DNA of 64,000 nucleotides from Salinadaptatus halalkaliphilus (GCF_006543045.1 NZ_RBZW01000033.1:1-64000); one strand, 5' to 3'. Shown: positions 1 to 9,226, numbered from the stretch's first letter. Notes: generated by a model from the letters alone, not told the origin. Numbers and translations are program-made.

Positions 1-87
1 CCCTACGAAGAACTTCGCCGAGTCGTCAACAACAATGAGATGATCTCACGGACTCACGCTGTACCGGCTGTCGAGACTTCGGGGTAA
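1..87 (+). CDS. C-terminal tail of an unidentified protein (partial)
   Basis: An open frame runs in from the left edge and ends at TAA (85-87), giving 28 residues that finish AVPAVETSG. I do not recognise it. It does not look like the end of NusA or an RNA polymerase subunit, the usual haloarchaeal neighbours of rps12. It is convergent with the next gene, whose stop lies 3 bases away. With so little sequence it could be a chance frame. Confidence 0.35.
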   Translation, partial: PYEELRRVVNNNEMISRTHAVPAVETSG

Positions 88-89
88 AC

Positions 90-725
90 TCATACCTCAC
101 AGCGCTGGCCGTCCTCCGATCGACACTGGTCGCCGATCTCTTCGACCCGAACGGGGTTGTTGGCGAACTTCTTGGCGACGCCCTTGATCAGTCCCTTGTC
201 GAACTCACACGGGTAGGGCGTCTCACAGGTCATACGCCCCTGATTGTCGTCCACGCTCTCGAACTCGTAGAATCCGATCTCCTCCCCCCGATGATTCTGG
301 TGATACGCCTGATCGATCGCTCGCAACGCCTCGTCGACCTCCGAGAGTTCCGGCGGGAACTCGACATGTTGAGGGACGTTCTGTCCCATATTTCGCATTC
401 TGATATCGCCGTACTCGTCGCGCATATCGTACAGCATGGCGAGTGGGATCGTCAGCGAGTACCACTCCTCCGGCTCGATCTCCTCGAGTCCGTACTGAGC
501 GAGTTTGCTGGCGATTTCCTTGCCGACGAACGACGAGACCGACTCGCCAGCAGCGACGTAAGAGAGGGGGCTGCGACCGATCACCTCGGCGTCCTCGAGT
601 GATCCTGTCCATCCGATTCGATCCGCGATTCCAGGGACCGCCCCACCTGACTGGGAATCGTCGGATCGACCGAGGAGTCGCTTGAACCAGGATGTCGTAA
701 CGAGTACCGTCTCGAGTGTGGCCAT
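90..725 (-). CDS. Conserved haloarchaeal protein, possible V4R/heme-NO-binding-like fold
   Basis: A 211-residue soluble protein with no signal peptide or membrane segment. The last 50 residues run from CETPYPCEFDKGLIKG to a closing C-R-S-E-D-G-Q-R-C motif. This resembles the end of the V4R/heme-NO-binding-like fold, where a glycine-flanked Cys pair closes the domain. That is a pattern-level inference only; no ligand can be named. It is divergent from rps12 with about 220 bases between them. AT-rich blocks upstream of its start (TATAAG near 762, ATATAAC near 737) are candidate promoter elements. Confidence 0.6.
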   Translation of the reverse strand: MATLETVLVTTSWFKRLLGRSDDSQSGGAVPGIADRIGWTGSLEDAEVIGRSPLSYVAAGESVSSFVGKEIASKLAQYGLEEIEPEEWYSLTIPLAMLYDMRDEYGDIRMRNMGQNVPQHVEFPPELSEVDEALRAIDQAYHQNHRGEEIGFYEFESVDDNQGRMTCETPYPCEFDKGLIKGVAKKFANNPVRVEEIGDQCRSEDGQRCEV

Positions 726-908
726 AGTGAGTGCAGAATATAACTGGCCCGACTAATAACTTATAGTAGTATCACAATCTGAAATCGCGACGGCAGCTAC
801 ACACGCCGATTGGCACGGACGCCTCGAGAGCTGTCCCGCGGTGTCGAAACGCCCTCAGATTCCTTCGTTGACCCCGATCGAGCGCTCTCGGGGCGTAACG
901 GTCGGTTC

Positions 909-928
909 GAAACGCGTCGCTTAAGTGG
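909..928 (+). promoter_or_regulatory. Putative BRE/TATA promoter of rps12-rps7
   Basis: GAAACG followed by GCTTAAGTGG lies about 25-30 bases before the rps12 ATG. This is the usual haloarchaeal spacing for a short-leader or leaderless transcript. Confidence 0.45.
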
Positions 929-949
929 CTTCGACGGATACCGGCTTCC

Positions 950-1378
950 ATGGCAAACGGCAAGTACGCCGCGCGTAAGCTCAAGAAGGACCGCCAGAAC
1001 CAGCGGTGGTCCGACTCTGACTACGCGCGCCGCGCCCGTGGACTTCGAGAGAAGTCCGACCCTCTCGAGGGAGCCCCTCAGGGTCGTGGTATCGTGCTCG
1101 AAAAGGTCGGCATCGAAGCGAAACAGCCCAACTCGGCGATCCGGAAGTGCGTCCGAGTCCAGCTGATCAAGAACGGCAAACAGGTCACCGCGTTCTGTCC
1201 CGGTGACGGCGCGATTTCGTTCATCGACGAACACGACGAAGTCACCATCGCCGGGATCGGTGGGGCGAAGGGTCGTGCGATGGGTGACCTCTCCGGCGTC
1301 AACTACAAGGTCGACAAGGTCAACGGCGTCGCGCTGAAGGAACTCGTTCGCGGGAACGCGGAGAAACCGGTGCGATAA
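950..1378 (+). CDS. rps12: 30S ribosomal protein uS12
   Basis: 142 residues, the normal archaeal length. uS12 sits at the decoding centre of the small subunit. Diagnostic stretches are the basic N-terminus [15 protein letters not shown], the decoding loop [17 protein letters not shown], and the later [18 protein letters not shown]. The start follows a TATA-like box by about 25 bases. It is followed 2 bases later by rps7, so the two are surely cotranscribed. In most haloarchaea this pair follows rpoA2/nusA and precedes fusA; none of these is present here. Confidence 0.98.
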   Translation: MANGKYAARKLKKDRQNQRWSDSDYARRARGLREKSDPLEGAPQGRGIVLEKVGIEAKQPNSAIRKCVRVQLIKNGKQVTAFCPGDGAISFIDEHDEVTIAGIGGAKGRAMGDLSGVNYKVDKVNGVALKELVRGNAEKPVR

Positions 1379-1380
1379 CT

Positions 1381-1989
1381 ATGGCGGCAGAAGACCAACC
1401 CGATCCGGACGCCCCCGCTGGTGGCGCCGACGTCGGCGCGAAGCTCTTTGGCACCTGGGAGATCGACGAGATCGCCTACGAGGACCCCTCGACGGAACGC
1501 TACATCACGGTGACGCCGGTCGCCCACACCGCCGGCCGTCACGCCAGCAAGCAGTTCCAGAAGTCCCAGATTTCCATCGTCGAGCGCTTCATCAACCGAC
1601 TGATGCAGACCGACGAAAACACGGGCAAGAAACAGATGACGCTCAACTACGTCCGCGATGCGTTCGAGCTCATCCACGAACGGACCGAGGAGAATCCGGT
1701 CCAGATTCTCGTCACCGCCGTCGAGAACGCCGCGCCACGCGAGGAGACCGTCCGCCTGAAATACGGTGGTATCTCCGTTCCGAAGGCCGTCGACGTCGCC
1801 CCCCAGCGCCGCGTCGATCAGGCCCTGAAGTTCCTCGCCGAAGGCGTCTACAATGCCTCGTTCAAGACATCGACGTCGGTTCCGGAGGCCATCGCCTCCC
1901 AGCTGACCGGCGCCGCGAACTACGACGTCCAAACCTACGCGATCAGCCAGAAAGAAGAGAAAGAGCGCGTCGCGGCAGCCGCACGCTAA
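1381..1989 (+). CDS. rps7: 30S ribosomal protein uS7
   Basis: 202 residues, archaeal uS7 with the usual acidic N-terminal extension. It binds the 3' major domain of 16S rRNA and lies near the E site. Recognisable blocks are HTAGRHASKQFQKSQ, VERFINRLMQTDENTGKK and YGGISVPKAVDVAPQRR. Its ATG begins 2 bases after the rps12 stop, with no separate promoter. The downstream gene is convergent, not the usual fusA, with a palindromic repeat between them. Confidence 0.98.
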   Translation: MAAEDQPDPDAPAGGADVGAKLFGTWEIDEIAYEDPSTERYITVTPVAHTAGRHASKQFQKSQISIVERFINRLMQTDENTGKKQMTLNYVRDAFELIHERTEENPVQILVTAVENAAPREETVRLKYGGISVPKAVDVAPQRRVDQALKFLAEGVYNASFKTSTSVPEAIASQLTGAANYDVQTYAISQKEEKERVAAAAR

Positions 1990-2104
1990 GTCGACGCATC
2001 GTTTTCCGTTTTGCACCACCGGCCTCGAGCGCCAGCTTTCCTCGCTCGTAACGATCCGTTAGTCCCTCGAAGGACCGTGCTCTCGTATCGTTCCAAGCGT
2101 CGAC

Positions 2105-2190
2105 TGATACGGTCTGCTGTACGTCATTCCCGGCACAATCGCGAGCCATCCTGTGGTGCCGCCGGCAAATCGTTACAGCAGTCCGTATAC
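2105..2190. repeat. Stop-type palindromic element, copy A
   Basis: Begins TGATACGGTCTGCTGTA and ends TTACAGCAGTCCGTATAC, so the outer 17 bases are near-perfect inverted repeats. The core has a second pairing, CGGCAC with GTGCCG. It lies in the convergent gap between rps7 and the ctaB fusion, where it could act as a bidirectional terminator. Unlike most copies it does not overlap a stop codon. Confidence 0.75.
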
Positions 2191-2304
2191 TGGATCAAAT
2201 CGGCCTGCACGGCTTGATTCGTCCAACCAGTTCAGGTTTGGAACGCCACTCGGCTTCGAGCCGTATCGAGTGATCGTCGACATGAATCGGCGGCCGGTCT
2301 ATGT

Positions 2305-3723
2305 CTATAGCACGAGCGCGTCGACGAGCACGGCAACGAGGACGGCCCCGAGGAAGGCGTTCGAGGCGTGGAACGAACGGAAGGCAGCGGATTCGGTCTG
2401 TTCGAAGTGAAGGACGATCGCGGTCCAGAGAAAGATCCCCCCGAAGACGGCGACCGTCGCGGCGTACAGCGCGCCGAGGTCGGTAAGCCACGCAAGGACG
2501 ACCGTGCCGACGAGCGTCGCGGCGATGTAGTAGACGATGTGTTTGCGGGTTTCGGTCTCGCCGCGGACGACGGGCATCATCGGGAAGCCGCCACGGGCGT
2601 AGTCGTCCTTGTAGGCCAGCGCGAGGTTGTAGAAGTGTGCCGGCGTCCAGAGGAAGATGACCCCCGCGAGTGCGAGCGCCGGCAGGCCGATCTCGTTCGT
2701 GACGGCGGCCCAGCCGATCAGCGCCGGCAACGCCCCGGCAGCGCCGCCGATGACGGTGTTTTGAACCGTGTTGGGTTTGAGCAACAGCGTGTAGACGACG
2801 CTGTAGAACAAGATTGCGGCGAGACCGAGCGCGGCCGCAAGGGGGTTGATCGTCAGGAAGACCGCGAGCGAGGCGACGGCCAACAAGCCGCCGAAGGCCA
2901 GCGCGTTCCGAACCGGGATCAGCTCGGTCGCGAGTGGCCGATCCGCCGTCCGGGACATCTGCTGGTCGACGTCGCGCTCTAAGACGTGGTTGAACGTCCC
3001 CGAGGCGCCGATGGCGAGGACGCCACCGCCGAGCGTCGCGACGATCGTCACCGCATCGAGTGTTTGGCCGGCGGCCAGTGCCATTCCGGCGGCGGCGACG
3101 AGACAGAGCAGCCACATCAGCCGCGGCTTCATCATTTTGAAGTACGCGAACGCGGTGAGGCGTGCTCGAGCGAGACGTCCCTCGGGCAGCTCGCGCGTGG
3201 AACCGGCGGCCGACTCCGCCGGGAGCGGCTCGGGGTCGGGGAGCGAATCGTTCGCCTCCCCCGTCGCGAGCTCGAGGTCCCAGGCCAGTGCGAGGACGAT
3301 CGCGCCGAAGACGACGACCCCGAGGGACAGATGGAGACCCGGAACGATCGCGCCGGGGCCGAGCGTCGCTGTCAGGGCGCCGACGCCGACCTGGACGAGA
3401 TAGAGGACGGCGCCGACGAGAATCGCCGTACGGACACGGCGTGAAAGCTCGCCGAGAAGGGCTGCGACGGTCGTGGCTGCGACCAACAGACCGACGAGGA
3501 CGGCGACGATCCGATGGCCCCAGGCGATGGCGAGTTGGGTCTGGGTCAGCGGATCGGCCGGGGTGTGACAGGTCGGCCACGTCGAACACGCCGCGGCCGC
3601 ATCGGTCAGCGATGTCGTCGCGCCAGCGATCAACAGCAGATAGATGCCAAGCGCCGTCGCTGCGAGCAGTCCGGAAAAGCATCGGCGCGTCCCGATTGGG
3701 GGGGGAAACGGATCGGATGCCAC
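2305..3723 (-). CDS. ctaB: Heme O synthase (protoheme IX farnesyltransferase) with N-terminal half-CtaA domain
   Basis: About 472 residues from GTG 3723, chosen because a TATA-like TCTAAATAG lies 32-42 bases upstream; an ATG at 3798 would add 25 polar residues. Residues 15-155 carry four membrane helices resembling half of heme A synthase, with a Cys pair (C47, C53 in CSTWPTC) and candidate heme-ligand histidines H71 and H132. Residues 195-472 are a UbiA/CtaB prenyltransferase with the Asp-rich motif NHVLERDVDQQMSRTADRPL (N246, D252) and the second motif YKDDYARGGFPMMP. CtaB farnesylates heme B to heme O for terminal oxidases. Such fusions occur in haloarchaea. No oxidase subunits are in the window. 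Confidence 0.93.
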   Translation of the reverse strand: MASDPFPPPIGTRRCFSGLLAATALGIYLLLIAGATTSLTDAAAACSTWPTCHTPADPLTQTQLAIAWGHRIVAVLVGLLVAATTVAALLGELSRRVRTAILVGAVLYLVQVGVGALTATLGPGAIVPGLHLSLGVVVFGAIVLALAWDLELATGEANDSLPDPEPLPAESAAGSTRELPEGRLARARLTAFAYFKMMKPRLMWLLCLVAAAGMALAAGQTLDAVTIVATLGGGVLAIGASGTFNHVLERDVDQQMSRTADRPLATELIPVRNALAFGGLLAVASLAVFLTINPLAAALGLAAILFYSVVYTLLLKPNTVQNTVIGGAAGALPALIGWAAVTNEIGLPALALAGVIFLWTPAHFYNLALAYKDDYARGGFPMMPVVRGETETRKHIVYYIAATLVGTVVLAWLTDLGALYAATVAVFGGIFLWTAIVLHFEQTESAAFRSFHASNAFLGAVLVAVLVDALVL

Positions 3724-3822
3724 AGCTAGTCTCGTCTGATCCCTTCGACTCCGGCTATTTAGAATTCTCGCTTCGTCCGGCGACGTGGGAACCGTCACAG
3801 CCCCGTGTCCGGGTGAGCGTGC

Positions 3823-4149
3823 TCACATTCCCATATCTTGTGCCGCTGCCGGTACCGGCAGCTCGTGCGGCGAGACTGCGAGTCGCTCGCCGACGTGGTC
3901 CAGCGCCATGTCGAACCCGTAGTAGCGCTCGAGTTCGTCGCCGTCGGCCGTCGGGCGGACTTTCAACATGGCGTAGCCCTCGCGGTTCTGTGCGATCGCT
4001 GCCGTTGCGCCCGTCTCGGTGCGTTCGAACTCGAGGAGTCGCTCGCTGTCGGTTTCGCGGTAGCTCGCAGCCACGTCGTCGGTTGCGGCCGTCCGATCGT
4101 CCGTTCGATCGCTGGTACTCGATTCCGGATCGGCGTCGGTGTGGGTCAT
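3823..4149 (-). CDS. Conserved haloarchaeal hypothetical protein
   Basis: 108 residues from ATG 4149; an in-frame ATG at 4173 would add only eight residues. The first 30 residues are Ser/Thr/Asp-rich linker, followed by a compact domain (ERLLEFERTETGATAAIAQ, then AMLKVRPTADGDELERYYGF) and an AAQDMGM tail. I recognise it as a small haloarchaeal family of unknown function. It has no membrane segment or metal motif. It lies between the ctaB fusion and the Rieske gene on the same strand, so cotranscription with respiratory genes is possible but unproven. Confidence 0.7.
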   Translation of the reverse strand: MTHTDADPESSTSDRTDDRTAATDDVAASYRETDSERLLEFERTETGATAAIAQNREGYAMLKVRPTADGDELERYYGFDMALDHVGERLAVSPHELPVPAAAQDMGM

Positions 4150-4236
4150 AGCAGTTACTCGTGGGTCCAACACCGGGAAGCTGTCGATTGCTCGAGCGTG
4201 TGGTGTCGGCTGGCAACTCCGGCTCGAGGCGTCACC

Positions 4237-4650
4237 TCAGATTTTGACGTTCGACGTCGAGGTCATATCGTCGTCGTCATCGATCGGACCGGGGCCGAGA
4301 TACTCGAAGTCTGGATCGGTGAGATAGATCTCGCCGTCCTCGACGGTCACCTCGAGCGGGGCGAGCGTCGCGCCCTCGCAGGGGCCGTACGTACAGATTC
4401 CGGAGTCCGCTTCGAAGTACGCGCCGTGATTCTCACAGACGATCTCGCCGTCTCGCATCGCCGCACCGGAGCCCTTGTCGAGAGCGATGTGGGTGAAGTG
4501 TTGACAGTAATTCTGCCAGCAGGCGACGCCGTCGTCGGTGTCGACGAGGACGGCTTCGTGGGCCTCGCCGTCGTCGTCTTCGATGCGAAAGAGCAGCGTC
4601 GACTCCGCGGGAACGTCGGAAACCGTCGCGATCGATCGATCCGAGTTCAT
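4237..4650 (-). CDS. Rieske [2Fe-2S] domain protein
   Basis: 137 residues. Both Rieske cluster-binding motifs are visible: C49-Q-H51 and C72-E-N-H75, followed by GAYFEADSGICTYGPCEG. There is no membrane anchor or signal peptide, so it is a soluble ferredoxin-type Rieske protein, an electron carrier or reductase partner rather than a cytochrome bc1 subunit. The last 25 residues are an acidic tail. It is divergent from the 4742 gene. Confidence 0.9.
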   Translation of the reverse strand: MNSDRSIATVSDVPAESTLLFRIEDDDGEAHEAVLVDTDDGVACWQNYCQHFTHIALDKGSGAAMRDGEIVCENHGAYFEADSGICTYGPCEGATLAPLEVTVEDGEIYLTDPDFEYLGPGPIDDDDDMTSTSNVKI

Positions 4651-4741
4651 CGGCGCGCCATTTCGGGTGCGATCCCCTGAACGTTTCGACTGCGGCCGGC
4701 GTCTGACGGAGGTTTAACATCCTGTCCGACAAAGGCCGGCT

Positions 4742-5851
4742 ATGAACGCCTGTCTCGTCTATGGCGCGTACGGCTACACCGGCAGGCTCGTCTGTCGCGA
4801 GGCAGTCTCGCGGGGCCATACGCCGATCGCTGCCGGACGAGATGGACGCCAACTCGCCGGTCTGGCTGGCGAACTCGGGCTCGAACGCCGACGGTGCTCG
4901 CTCGAGGACGACATCGCCAGCGAACTTGCCGATGTCGACGCCGTGCTCAACTGCGCCGGCCCGTTCGTCGACACCGTCGATCCGCTGCTTGAAGCCTGCC
5001 TCGAGACGGGGACGGACTATCTCGACGTAACGGGCGAAGTCGCCGTCTTCGAACGGCTTCGGCACCACGACGCGGCGGCTCGAGACGCCGGCATCGGCTT
5101 GCTCCCGGGCGTCGGCTTCGACGTGGTTCCCTCGGACTGTCTGGCCGCCTTTCTGTCCGACCAGCTACCGACGGCCGACAGCCTGACGATCGGCGTAAAG
5201 GGGACCGGGCGTCCCTCGCGGGGAACCGCCCGCACGCTCGTCGATCTCGCGGGCACGGGCGGTGTCGTTCGGCGCAACGACCGGCTCGTCCGAGTGCCGA
5301 CGGCCTATCGAACCCGACGAATCGACTTCGGCGACGGTCCCGAGCGCGCAGTCACGATTCCGCTCGGCGACGTCGTGACCGCCGCCCACCACACCGGCAT
5401 CGAGACGATCGACATCTACGCCGCGGTGCCACCAGGTGGCCCGACCGCCATGCGCGTCGCCGGGCGACTGGGGTGGCTCCTCGAGAATCCGCTGGTCGAA
5501 CGTGCGCTAACTGGCGTGGTCGACCGGCTCGTCGACGGACCCGACGCCCGGCAGCGATCGACATCGCCCGCCGTCGTCTGGGGCGAGGTGACCGACGGCA
5601 ACGACCGCGGCGTGCGGGCCAGCCTCGAGACGCCGAACGTCTACACGGTCACCGCACGCGCCGCCGTCTCGGCCGCCGAACGACTGGTGGCCGACGAAAC
5701 CGAACCCGGTGCTCGAACCGGCTTCCAGACGCCGGCCTCGGCGTTCGGCCCCGACTTCGTGCTCGAGCTCGAGGGGACGAACCGGGAGCGTCTCGAGCGT
5801 CGTGGTGACATCGACAGCGCGGATCGCCGACGCCTCGAGTCCGACGACTAA
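4742..5851 (+). CDS. Saccharopine dehydrogenase-like NAD(P)-binding oxidoreductase
   Basis: 369 residues. The N-terminus has a Rossmann fold with GAYGYTGR at residues 8-15, then AVLNCAGPF and GTDYLDVTGE, typical of the saccharopine dehydrogenase/trans-acting enoyl reductase superfamily. The substrate is unknown; relatives include lipid enoyl reductases and lysine-pathway enzymes, and nothing around it settles this. It ends at TAA 5849-5851, exactly where a palindromic element begins. It is convergent with pabC. Confidence 0.85.
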   Translation: MNACLVYGAYGYTGRLVCREAVSRGHTPIAAGRDGRQLAGLAGELGLERRRCSLEDDIASELADVDAVLNCAGPFVDTVDPLLEACLETGTDYLDVTGEVAVFERLRHHDAAARDAGIGLLPGVGFDVVPSDCLAAFLSDQLPTADSLTIGVKGTGRPSRGTARTLVDLAGTGGVVRRNDRLVRVPTAYRTRRIDFGDGPERAVTIPLGDVVTAAHHTGIETIDIYAAVPPGGPTAMRVAGRLGWLLENPLVERALTGVVDRLVDGPDARQRSTSPAVVWGEVTDGNDRGVRASLETPNVYTVTARAAVSAAERLVADETEPGARTGFQTPASAFGPDFVLELEGTNRERLERRGDIDSADRRRLESDD

Positions 5852-5940
5852 TACCGATAGTAACAACTGAAACGGTTTACACACCAATCGGATCGCTATC
5901 GTGCGATTGGGTGTGCACTGACTTTCAGTGCCCACTATAG
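5849..5940. repeat. Second-type palindromic element between convergent genes
   Basis: Nested inverted repeats: ACTGAAA with TTTCAGT outside, and ACACC-ATCG with CGAT-GGGTGT inside. The left edge overlaps the TAA of the upstream gene and the right part overlaps the last codons and TGA of pabC. Its ends and core differ from the TGATACGG family, so I treat it as a separate family. It is the only copy seen here. Confidence 0.6.
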
Positions 5941-6809
5941 TAACACATTCGCTCGACGTACTCGTCGTACCGTTGCGAGAGTGTCTCGGTAATCGGTCCA
6001 CGACCGAGGTCGCGACCGTCGAGCGTCGCGATCGGTCGCAGTTCCCATGTCCGGTTCGTCAGAAACGCCTCGTCAGCAGCGCGGACAGCCTCGAGATCGT
6101 ACTGGCCGTCCCGGACCGGGACATCGGCGTCGGCCGCCAGCTCGAGGATCGTTTCGCGGGTGATTCCCGGCAGTACCGGTCCGTCTGTCGAGGGTGTATG
6201 AACAGTGCCGTCGCGGACGAAAAACAGGTTGCTCGTGGCACCCTCGGCGACGGTCCCCTCGAGGTCACAAAGCAGGGCCTCGTCGGCGTCGGTCCCGCGG
6301 AGTTCGGTCCGCGCGAGGATCCCGTTCAGGTAGTTGTGCGTCTTCGCGCTCGAGGGGATGGCCTCGTCGGGGATCCGGCGCGTCTCGACCGTCCGGACCG
6401 TCGCGGGATCGTCCCAGATCGACTCGCCCTCGAGACCACCACGAGGGAGGGGGTTCGCGTAGACGACGACCGTCGGATCGACCGCGGGCTGGGGCGTTAG
6501 CTTCCCCGGTTGGACGCCCCGCGTGATCGACAGCCGGACGTAGGCGTCCGCGAGGTTGTTCGCTGCCAGCGTCTCGTCGATCCGCTTGCGGAGGTCGGCG
6601 GCCGCAAGGCCGTGCTCGAGCGCCAGCGTCTCGCAGGTCGCCTCGAGGCGCTCGACGTGGCGTTCCCACTCGAGGATCGTCCCGCCGTAGGCTCGCAGCG
6701 TCTCGAAGGCCGCGTCGCCGTAGCGAAAGCCCCGATCGTCGACGCTGACCGTCGCCTCATCGGCCGGAACGAGGTCGCCGTCGACGTGATACAGGCGCTG
6801 GTCACTCAT
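5925..6809 (-). CDS. pabC: Aminodeoxychorismate lyase (class IV aminotransferase fold)
   Basis: 294 residues from ATG 6809, chosen because it overlaps the pabA stop by 8 bases; the longer frame would run deep into pabA. It is a fold-type IV PLP enzyme with VDDRGFRYGDAAFETLRAY near the N-terminus, the PLP Lys K156 in SSAKTHNYLNG, and EGATSNLFFV. It would remove pyruvate from aminodeoxychorismate to give p-aminobenzoate. Position after pabB-pabA favours this over a branched-chain or D-amino acid transaminase. The last codons (CYYSGH, then TGA) lie inside a palindromic repeat, so its C-terminus seems to have been set by that element. Confidence 0.85.
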   Translation of the reverse strand: MSDQRLYHVDGDLVPADEATVSVDDRGFRYGDAAFETLRAYGGTILEWERHVERLEATCETLALEHGLAAADLRKRIDETLAANNLADAYVRLSITRGVQPGKLTPQPAVDPTVVVYANPLPRGGLEGESIWDDPATVRTVETRRIPDEAIPSSAKTHNYLNGILARTELRGTDADEALLCDLEGTVAEGATSNLFFVRDGTVHTPSTDGPVLPGITRETILELAADADVPVRDGQYDLEAVRAADEAFLTNRTWELRPIATLDGRDLGRGPITETLSQRYDEYVERMCYYSGH

Positions 6810-7488
6810 CGTGCGTGGTGGCGTCCGTGCTCCGTGGTGGGTTGCGTTCGGCGGCAAACCGACAGAAGTTCGCGACCATCCGTTTGCCGACGGTAAGCGA
6901 GATACCCGCGTCCGTCTCGCGGTACTGGCGGGTGAGAATGCTCTCGGGGTGGAACTGCACGCCGAGGTGTGGTTTGTCGCGGTGGCGAACGGCCATCAGA
7001 ACCTCGCGCTCGTCGGCCGTCCGCGCCGTCTCGATCAGTGAGTGTGGCAGATCTTCGCGTTCGACTGCCAGCGAGTGATAGCGCCCGACCTGAAACGTCT
7101 CGGGCAAGCCGTCGAAGAGACCCTCGCCGTCATGGGTGACCTGCGAGGGTTTGCCGTGGACGACTTCGGGCGCGTGGACGACCGGCGCACCCTGGGCCGC
7201 ACACAGCGCCTGGTGGCCGAGACAGACCCCGAGAATGGGATAATCCGTCTCGGCGAACAGCGGGATGGAGATGCCGGCCTCCTGGGGTGTTCCGGGCCCC
7301 GGCGAGACGACGATCCCCGTCGGCTCGAGCGCCCGTACATCGGCCAGGTCGATCTCGTCGTTGCGCCGGACGACGACCTCGGTCGCGAGTTCGCCCACGT
7401 ACTGGACGAGATTGTATGCGAAGGAGTCGTAGTTGTCGACGACGAGGATGCGCGTCCTGCCGGCGGCCGTGTCGGCGGTCTCGCTCAC
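6802..7488 (-). CDS. pabA: Aminodeoxychorismate/anthranilate synthase component II (glutamine amidotransferase)
   Basis: 228 residues. Class I amidotransferase with nucleophile C89 in GVCLGHQ and H180/E182 in FHPESIL. The N-terminal [10 protein letters not shown] is typical of TrpG/PabA. It supplies ammonia to the chorismate-binding partner encoded just upstream. Its ATG overlaps the end of pabB by 4 bases and its TGA overlaps the pabC start, so the three are translationally coupled. It could also serve anthranilate synthase, but the pabC neighbour argues for p-aminobenzoate. Confidence 0.92.
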   Translation of the reverse strand: MSETADTAAGRTRILVVDNYDSFAYNLVQYVGELATEVVVRRNDEIDLADVRALEPTGIVVSPGPGTPQEAGISIPLFAETDYPILGVCLGHQALCAAQGAPVVHAPEVVHGKPSQVTHDGEGLFDGLPETFQVGRYHSLAVEREDLPHSLIETARTADEREVLMAVRHRDKPHLGVQFHPESILTRQYRETDAGISLTVGKRMVANFCRFAAERNPPRSTDATTHDE

Positions 7489-9131
7489 GACGTCTCACCA
7501 CGCGGTTCGTCGACGACGCCGTCCGTCTCGAGTGTCAGATCGGCGCGCTCGCCCAGTGCCTCGTCGACGGCGGCGATGAGCGCGCGAGCCTTATCCAGCG
7601 TTTCGTCGTACTCGCGGTCGGGGTCGGAGTCGTGGACGATGCCGGCGCCGACTCGGAGGTGGTACTCGGCGCCGTGGCGAACGAGCGTCCGAATGACGAT
7701 GTTGAGCGTCGCCCGCCCGTGGAAGCCGAAGATGCCGACGCTGCCGGTGTAGGGTCCGCGTCTGGTCGCCTCGAGAACGTCGATGATCTCCATCGTCCGC
7801 GGTTTCGGCGCGCCGGTGATCGTCCCACCGGGAAAGACCGCCGCGATGGCGTTTGCGAGCGTTTCGTCCGGTCGCAGTCGGCCGGTCACGTTCGAGACGA
7901 GGTGCATCACTTCGGCGTAGCGGTCGATCCGACGGTACTCCTCGACCGCGACGGAGCCGTAGGCACACACCTTTCCGAGGTCGTTGCGCTCGAGATCGAC
8001 CAGCATCGCGTGTTCGGCGCGTTCTTTCTCGTCGGCGAGCAGGTCGGCCTCGAGGGCGGCGTCCGCCTCGGCTGTCTCCCCTCGAGGACGGGTGCCGGCG
8101 ATGGGCTCCGTTCGCACGAAATCCCCCTCCTGTGCCCGCGGCGGACCGTCGCTCGAGTTGGGAGTGTGACGGGCCTCGCGCTCGAGCAGCAGTTCGGGGC
8201 TCGCACTCACCAGATCGACGGCCCGGAACTCGAGCAGACAGGAGTAGGGAGCGGGGTTGACCCGACGCAGTGCGTCGTAGGCGGCGACGGGATGGACCGC
8301 AGCCGGTGCGACGAGCCGTTGGGAGATATTCGCTTGAAAGGTGTCGCCGTCACGAACGTAGCGTTTGACCTCGCGGACGCGGTCGGCGAAGGCCTCGCGA
8401 CCGCACTCGCTCTCGAACGTCGCTTCCGGCGTCGAAACCGGGGGCGAACCGATGGTCGGCTCGCCCTCGTGAACCCGGTGAGCGAGTTCGAGCGCGCGTT
8501 CCCGGCCACGTTCGTAGGCCGATTCGATGGCAGCCGTCCGGGATGCAACGCCAGCCGCCCCTTCGAGTTCGATCGTCGGACAGGCCGTGATCCGCAGCGT
8601 CACGTCGCCGTCGACCGGTTCGTCCCAGGCGGCGAACCGATCGTAGACGCGAGCCTCGAGTCGGGGCAGATCGCGGTCGTCGACAGCCGACTCCGGTACG
8701 GACTCGAGTTCGCGGGCGACATCGTAGGAGAGCCAGCCGATCGCACCACAGGGGTAGGGAACGTCACACTCCCCGCGGGCGAGATCGGCCGACGCGAGCA
8801 GTCCCTCGAGGGCGGCCAGCGTCGGCGAGTCGGTGTCGGCGTCCGGTTTGGGGACGGCATCGGCCGACACCGTAAGCCGGTCGATCGGATCGACGCCGAA
8901 GTAGCCCCAGCCGGGCTGCCCACCGGTCGTCTCCAACATCGCCCCGTCGCCGTCGGTCCGTGCGCGTCGGTAGGCGAGAAACGGATCGGAAACGGTCGTC
9001 CGAACTTCGATCGGGCTTCTGACCGTGCGCGTCGGCGACTCGGCGGGCGAATCCGACCCACCGTGGTCGAGCCACTCGAGGACGGTCTCGCGAAACGTCT
9101 CGAGTGTCGTTACGACGCGCGGGTCGCTCAT
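7485..9131 (-). CDS. pabB: Aminodeoxychorismate synthase component I
   Basis: 548 residues from ATG 9131 (MSDPRVVTT); the frame also opens at 9200 but that adds an atypical extension. The C-terminal chorismate-binding domain shows [23 protein letters not shown] and [19 protein letters not shown]. The [10 protein letters not shown] form is typical of PabB rather than TrpE. It converts chorismate plus ammonia (from PabA) to aminodeoxychorismate in the cytoplasm. First gene of the coupled pabB-pabA-pabC operon. Confidence 0.9.
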   Translation of the reverse strand: MSDPRVVTTLETFRETVLEWLDHGGSDSPAESPTRTVRSPIEVRTTVSDPFLAYRRARTDGDGAMLETTGGQPGWGYFGVDPIDRLTVSADAVPKPDADTDSPTLAALEGLLASADLARGECDVPYPCGAIGWLSYDVARELESVPESAVDDRDLPRLEARVYDRFAAWDEPVDGDVTLRITACPTIELEGAAGVASRTAAIESAYERGRERALELAHRVHEGEPTIGSPPVSTPEATFESECGREAFADRVREVKRYVRDGDTFQANISQRLVAPAAVHPVAAYDALRRVNPAPYSCLLEFRAVDLVSASPELLLEREARHTPNSSDGPPRAQEGDFVRTEPIAGTRPRGETAEADAALEADLLADEKERAEHAMLVDLERNDLGKVCAYGSVAVEEYRRIDRYAEVMHLVSNVTGRLRPDETLANAIAAVFPGGTITGAPKPRTMEIIDVLEATRRGPYTGSVGIFGFHGRATLNIVIRTLVRHGAEYHLRVGAGIVHDSDPDREYDETLDKARALIAAVDEALGERADLTLETDGVVDEPRGETS

Positions 9132-9226
9132 GTCGGCAGAGAGGGCATCGACGACTAATCCTCTTGCGGTTTCGGGAATCGGGAGCGGTGGCGCGCACAA
9201 CGGAGAGAAAACGCGACGAGACGAGC

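Noticed and set aside
1-87. Left-edge frame as the end of nusA
   Set aside because: The residues do not match the KH-domain end of NusA, and a convergent gene separates it from rps12.
2195-3682. A 495-residue minus-strand frame overlapping the ctaB fusion
   Set aside because: Arg-rich and domain-free; the alternative frame encodes the full prenyltransferase motifs.
7287-9158. A 623-residue plus-strand frame opposite pabB and pabA
   Set aside because: It is the antisense of clear PabB/PabA sequence, a common artefact in GC-rich genomes, and has no recognisable domain.
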